This document shows, piece after piece, positions 61,224 through 64,000 of a DNA stretch of 64,000 bases; the first letter of the stretch is position 1; each line of letters opens with the position of its first letter. Where the stretch lies: assembly GCF_017876405.1 (NCBI RefSeq), contig NZ_JAGINW010000001.1, positions 12,103,203-12,167,202 of the forward strand. Direction: 5' to 3'. The notes below the pieces were generated by a model. It ran no database searches and was not told where the DNA came from. It saw only the letters and a list, made by a program, of their open reading frames with translations. This DNA is from Kibdelosporangium banguiense (GTDB lineage Bacteria > Actinomycetota > Actinomycetes > Mycobacteriales > Pseudonocardiaceae). A program made the position numbers and the translations under genes.

Positions 61224-62294
61224 GCGCCTTTGCGTTCCGAGCAACTCGACCACATCGGCGATGACATCGGTGGCCGGAACATCGGCCACAAAGGACACAT
61301 CGTGCTCACAACGCGGGACATCCCGTCGCGTGCACGTCTCGCCGCACACCGGGCACTGGGTTGTCCAGGAGATGTGCAGCCGGTGCAGCGCCCGGCCATG
61401 CGGGGCCGCGCTGATCACGTTGCCCATCCAGTAAATCGAAACCGTCGGCGTGCCGACCGCACGCGCCAGGTGGCCCGGCCCACTGTCATTGGCCAGCACG
61501 ACTGCCGCTTGCCGCAACACGCCGAGCAGGCCTGAGATACTCAGTTCGCCCACCAGTGATCGCGCCCCGATCCCCTGCTCCGCCGCCAGTTCGGCCACCT
61601 CGGCCTCCGGCCCGGTTCCCACCACCACGATGCTCGCCCGCCCGGCCACAGCGGACATCACCTCAGCGAACTTCGAAGCGGGCCAACGACGCCGTGGATC
61701 CGACGCCCCCGGGTGCACGGCGAGAATCGGCGGCGGCAGGCCGGCCAAAGCCGCACCGGCCTCAGCCAGGTCACCAGGAGTGAGTGCGAGACGCGGTTGC
61801 AGGCAGACCGGTACGGCTCCCACCAGTCCGACGACCTCCAGCGCCCGCATCATCTCGTGCTGGTGCAACTGATAAGGCAGCCATCGATCCAGTTCCACCG
61901 CGTCCGGTGCCCGGGACCCGGCTGTCCACCGTGTCTTGAAGCGTCGCAGGAAGGGGTTGGACCATCGGCCCCCTCCGTGCAACTGGACCGCCAGATCGAA
62001 CGGCCGCTCGAAGAACTGGTCCTGCTCAGCTGGATCTTCCCGCGCACCGGCCGGTTCGTGCACACCCCTGGCCACCGGGAGTTCGGCCACCTCGTCCACC
62101 GGGCCTGGCCGGCCACGCAGCAGCTGCGCGTGCAGCGGGGTTCCCAGCAGAACGATCCGGGCTCCCGGATATGCGTCGGCGAGCGACTGGATCGCAGGCA
62201 TGGCGAACATCAGGTCACCCAGCCCACCACCTCGCAACACCGCGATCTCCGCGACATTGCGCAGACGGCTGCCCACCGGGCCGATCTCGAACAT
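61215..62294 (-). CDS. GT9 heptosyltransferase-like glycosyltransferase
   Basis: A 359-residue GT-B enzyme of the ADP-heptose:LPS heptosyltransferase family. AVLRGGGLGDLMFAMPAIQS is the N-terminal signature, AVHPGASDPRRRWPA binds the donor, and LANDSGPGHLARAVGTPTVS is the family's C-terminal motif. In an organism without LPS it must modify another acceptor. ATG 62294 is chosen because GGAGGTGG lies six bases upstream; a longer frame reaches 62357. Only 54 bases separate it from the divergent GT2. Confidence 0.87.
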   Translation of the reverse strand: MFEIGPVGSRLRNVAEIAVLRGGGLGDLMFAMPAIQSLADAYPGARIVLLGTPLHAQLLRGRPGPVDEVAELPVARGVHEPAGAREDPAEQDQFFERPFDLAVQLHGGGRWSNPFLRRFKTRWTAGSRAPDAVELDRWLPYQLHQHEMMRALEVVGLVGAVPVCLQPRLALTPGDLAEAGAALAGLPPPILAVHPGASDPRRRWPASKFAEVMSAVAGRASIVVVGTGPEAEVAELAAEQGIGARSLVGELSISGLLGVLRQAAVVLANDSGPGHLARAVGTPTVSIYWMGNVISAAPHGRALHRLHISWTTQCPVCGETCTRRDVPRCEHDVSFVADVPATDVIADVVELLGTQRRSD

Positions 62295-62348
62295 GGAATT
62301 CCACCTCCATGGCAGGTGTTCCCCGGCCTGGCCGGGGTAACCGCTGAC

Positions 62349-63179
62349 ATGCCGCACGAATGCCAGGGCATCGACGTTCTCATCCCCACCCGGGACCGCC
62401 CCGCCGAGCTGGCCACCACCCTTGCCGGGCTGGCCGCCCAGGACTTCCCTTCATTCCGCGTCATCCTCAGCGACCAGTCCGACCAGCCACTCGGGCCTGC
62501 CGTGTGCACGATGATCCGGGTTCTGCGGCAGCGCGGAGTACCAGTGATGACACAGCGCAACATGCCTCGGCGTGGCCTGGCCCACCAACGGCATTTCCTG
62601 CTGCGCCAAGCTCAGGCGCCCCACGTGCTGTTCCTCGACGACGACATCTGGCTTCAGCCCGGCGCCCTGCGGACGTTGCACGAGGCGATCCTTGAGCTGC
62701 GGTGCGGTCTGGTCGGGTTCGCACCCCAGGGACTGTCCTATTCAGACGATATACGGCCCGCGGAACTGGAGCCGTACGAGGAATGGACCGGACCGCCGGA
62801 ACCAGAACGTATCGCACCCGGCTCACCGCAATGGCGCCGCTGGACCCTGCACAACGCGGCGAACCTCGTCCACCTGGCCCGCCGCCTGCGACTACAGCCA
62901 GGAGAACGACGCAGCTACAAGATAGCCTGGGTCGGTGCCTGTGTCCTGTTCGACCGGTCCGCGCTCGAAGCCACCGGCGGTTTCCGCTTCTGGACCGAGC
63001 TTCCCGTCGACCACTGCGGTGAGGACGTGGTCGCGCAGCATCGGGTGATGCGGCAGTACGGCGGCGCCGGAATCCTGCCCAGCGCGGCCGTGCACCTGGA
63101 ATCCCCCACCACTGTGCCCAATCGGCAAGTGCAGGCACACAATGTCATTGTCGCAGACAAGCGTTTGCCCGCAGAGTAG
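62349..63179 (+). CDS. GT2 glycosyltransferase
   Basis: A 276-residue GT-A enzyme. IDVLIPTRDRPAELATTLAG is the nucleotide-binding start, LFLDDDIWLQP carries the DxD metal site, and the acceptor-side WVGACVLFDRSALEATGGF and CGEDVVAQHRVM (ED catalytic base) follow. Typical inverting transferase of surface glycans. Divergent from GT9 and followed 22 bases later by the BON-methyltransferase gene. Confidence 0.87.
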   Translation: MPHECQGIDVLIPTRDRPAELATTLAGLAAQDFPSFRVILSDQSDQPLGPAVCTMIRVLRQRGVPVMTQRNMPRRGLAHQRHFLLRQAQAPHVLFLDDDIWLQPGALRTLHEAILELRCGLVGFAPQGLSYSDDIRPAELEPYEEWTGPPEPERIAPGSPQWRRWTLHNAANLVHLARRLRLQPGERRSYKIAWVGACVLFDRSALEATGGFRFWTELPVDHCGEDVVAQHRVMRQYGGAGILPSAAVHLESPTTVPNRQVQAHNVIVADKRLPAE

Positions 63180-63201
63180 CCGGGCAGGATCGAGGCGCGC
63201 C

Positions 63202-63897
63202 ATGCCCGAACGCCGGGTGGCCCTGCATGACGAATTCCTGACACAGTCCGTCCGCGAGATGTTCCAGTACGACGAACGGATACGCCCGCTGGATCTCGAA
63301 GTGCGCTTCGATGGTGGGGTCGCACACATGACCGGTGCCGTCGACCAGTCCGCGGACCTTCTGCTCGCGAGATCGCTCATCGGACGCCTGGCGGGCGTGT
63401 TCGCCGTGTGGGACCAGGTGACCGTCGGTGGCCGGCCACCAGTGGTGCTGGACGTCGGTTGTGGCGAGCAGAAGCAGTACCCGTCGAATGTCGGCGTCGA
63501 CATCCGGGCGGCGAACGGGGTGAGCGTGGTGGCTGACGCCGCTGGTGGGCTGCCCTTCGCCGACAGCTGCGTCGACCGTGTGTTCCTGGTGCACGTGCTG
63601 GAACACCTGATGGATTTCCTGCCGCTGATGGACGACGTGCACCGGGTACTGCGGCCTGAGGGGTTCGCCCACCTGATGTCCCCGTGGTGGCGCCATGTCA
63701 ACGCCGTGGCCGACCCCACCCACCTGCGCCTGATCGATGTCCAGACGATCAAGGGGATCTGCCACGGCGGTTCGGACCTGCGCTGGTACCCGTCGCACGC
63801 CGGGTGCGACGGCGCCAGCGTTTTCGCCGACCTGCAACCGGTCGGCGGGCACGTCGAAGAACCGTGCGACATGCACCTCGCCCGGTTCTTCGACTGA
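63202..63897 (+). CDS. BON domain fused to SAM-dependent methyltransferase
   Basis: A 231-residue protein. Residues ~10-80 match the BON pattern (VREMFQYDERIRPLDLEVRF, GAVDQSADLLLARSLI), a small fold found mainly in envelope-associated and osmotic proteins. From ~88 it is a class I methyltransferase with VVLDVGCGEQKQYP (motif I), ADAAGGLPFADSCVDRVFLV and LRPEGFAHLMSPWW. It may methylate a sugar or glycan at the membrane. The pairing of BON with a methyltransferase is uncommon. Start ATG 63202; upstream ribosome site is weak. Confidence 0.75.
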   Translation: MPERRVALHDEFLTQSVREMFQYDERIRPLDLEVRFDGGVAHMTGAVDQSADLLLARSLIGRLAGVFAVWDQVTVGGRPPVVLDVGCGEQKQYPSNVGVDIRAANGVSVVADAAGGLPFADSCVDRVFLVHVLEHLMDFLPLMDDVHRVLRPEGFAHLMSPWWRHVNAVADPTHLRLIDVQTIKGICHGGSDLRWYPSHAGCDGASVFADLQPVGGHVEEPCDMHLARFFD

Positions 63898-63904
63898 TCG
63901 GGCA

Positions 63905-64000
63905 CTACCCTCTGAAGGCCGACCGGATCGCGTCCCTGGCCCGGTCCATGATCGCCAGCGGCGGCCCGAGAAGCAGATTCGCCGCAGGACTCTCCACGCC
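63905..64000 (-). CDS. 3' end of a minus-strand gene (partial)
   Basis: An open frame enters from the right edge and ends at TAG (63905-63907) with GVESPAANLLLGPPLAIMDR followed by ARDAIRSAFRG. Strong third-position G/C and a convergent position seven bases past the BON-methyltransferase stop suggest a real gene; too short to identify. Confidence 0.5.
   Translation of the reverse strand, partial: GVESPAANLLLGPPLAIMDRARDAIRSAFRG

Overview
This is high-GC actinobacterial DNA with strong G/C bias at third codon positions. The SsgB-like sporulation gene, the SARP and LuxR regulators, the prim-pol integrative element beside xis/int at a tRNA gene, and the secreted LamG/RHS pair all fit a filamentous actinomycete. 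Pseudonocardiales is my guess, which I cannot prove from sequence alone.

Region 1 (1 to about 15.45 kb) is the right part of an integrated element; its left end lies outside the window. It carries an ADP-ribosyltransferase-like protein, a helicase plus amino-methyltransferase pair, two prim-pol replication proteins, its own sliding clamp, a C5 cytosine methyltransferase, an AAA+ ATPase, an iteron-like origin candidate, xis and a tyrosine integrase. It ends at the 3' end of tRNA-Val(CAC). This is the layout of a RepPP-type actinomycete integrative element. Two unexplained DNA-level signals stand out: eight exact copies of GGGGACGTGAC, and a 57-bp inverted repeat bracketing the 5' two thirds of the second prim-pol gene.

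Region 2 (15.45 to 19.1 kb) is chromosomal backbone (ssgB and tRNA-Gly, -Cys and -Val) followed by insertion-sequence debris: an IS1634-like transposase with a C-terminal frameshift, a decayed rve-type transposase, and a 72-bp direct repeat.

Region 3 (19.1 to 41.2 kb) is a specialised-metabolite cluster that I cannot match to a known product. The first part holds an MTA/purine phosphorylase homologue, an MFS exporter, GTP cyclohydrolase I, a group-D flavin monooxygenase and a zinc-ribbon NUDIX hydrolase. The second part is a tightly coupled plus-strand operon: ABC exporter, a 28-residue small ORF, an adenylate-forming ligase fused to an aldehyde-dehydrogenase-fold reductase, a TPP enzyme, a ketosynthase, a condensation-domain protein with relic NRPS parts, an alpha-oxoamine synthase, an acyl carrier protein and an SDR. 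PAS-LuxR and AfsR-type SARP regulators follow. The inferred theme is acyl activation, carbon-carbon bond formation and decarboxylative amino-acid condensation to an aminoketone, reduced by the SDR.

Region 4 (41.2 to 51.8 kb) is a two-gene minus-strand operon for a very large secreted LamG protein and an RHS/YD-repeat protein with a toxin-like C-terminus and no visible immunity gene.

Region 5 (52.2 to 64 kb) starts with a PAS/SpoIIE/HATPase/STAS phosphatase, a PAS gene broken by a nonsense codon and a small coiled-coil protein. It continues with a heptose-type sugar-nucleotide and glycosyltransferase locus: a chimeric HAD::GT ORF, GT4, GmhA-like isomerase, HldA-like kinase, SDR, bifunctional HldE-like protein, GT9, GT2 and a BON-methyltransferase. 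This end shows recent decay: a deletion fusion, an in-frame 66-bp tandem duplication and a nonsense mutation.
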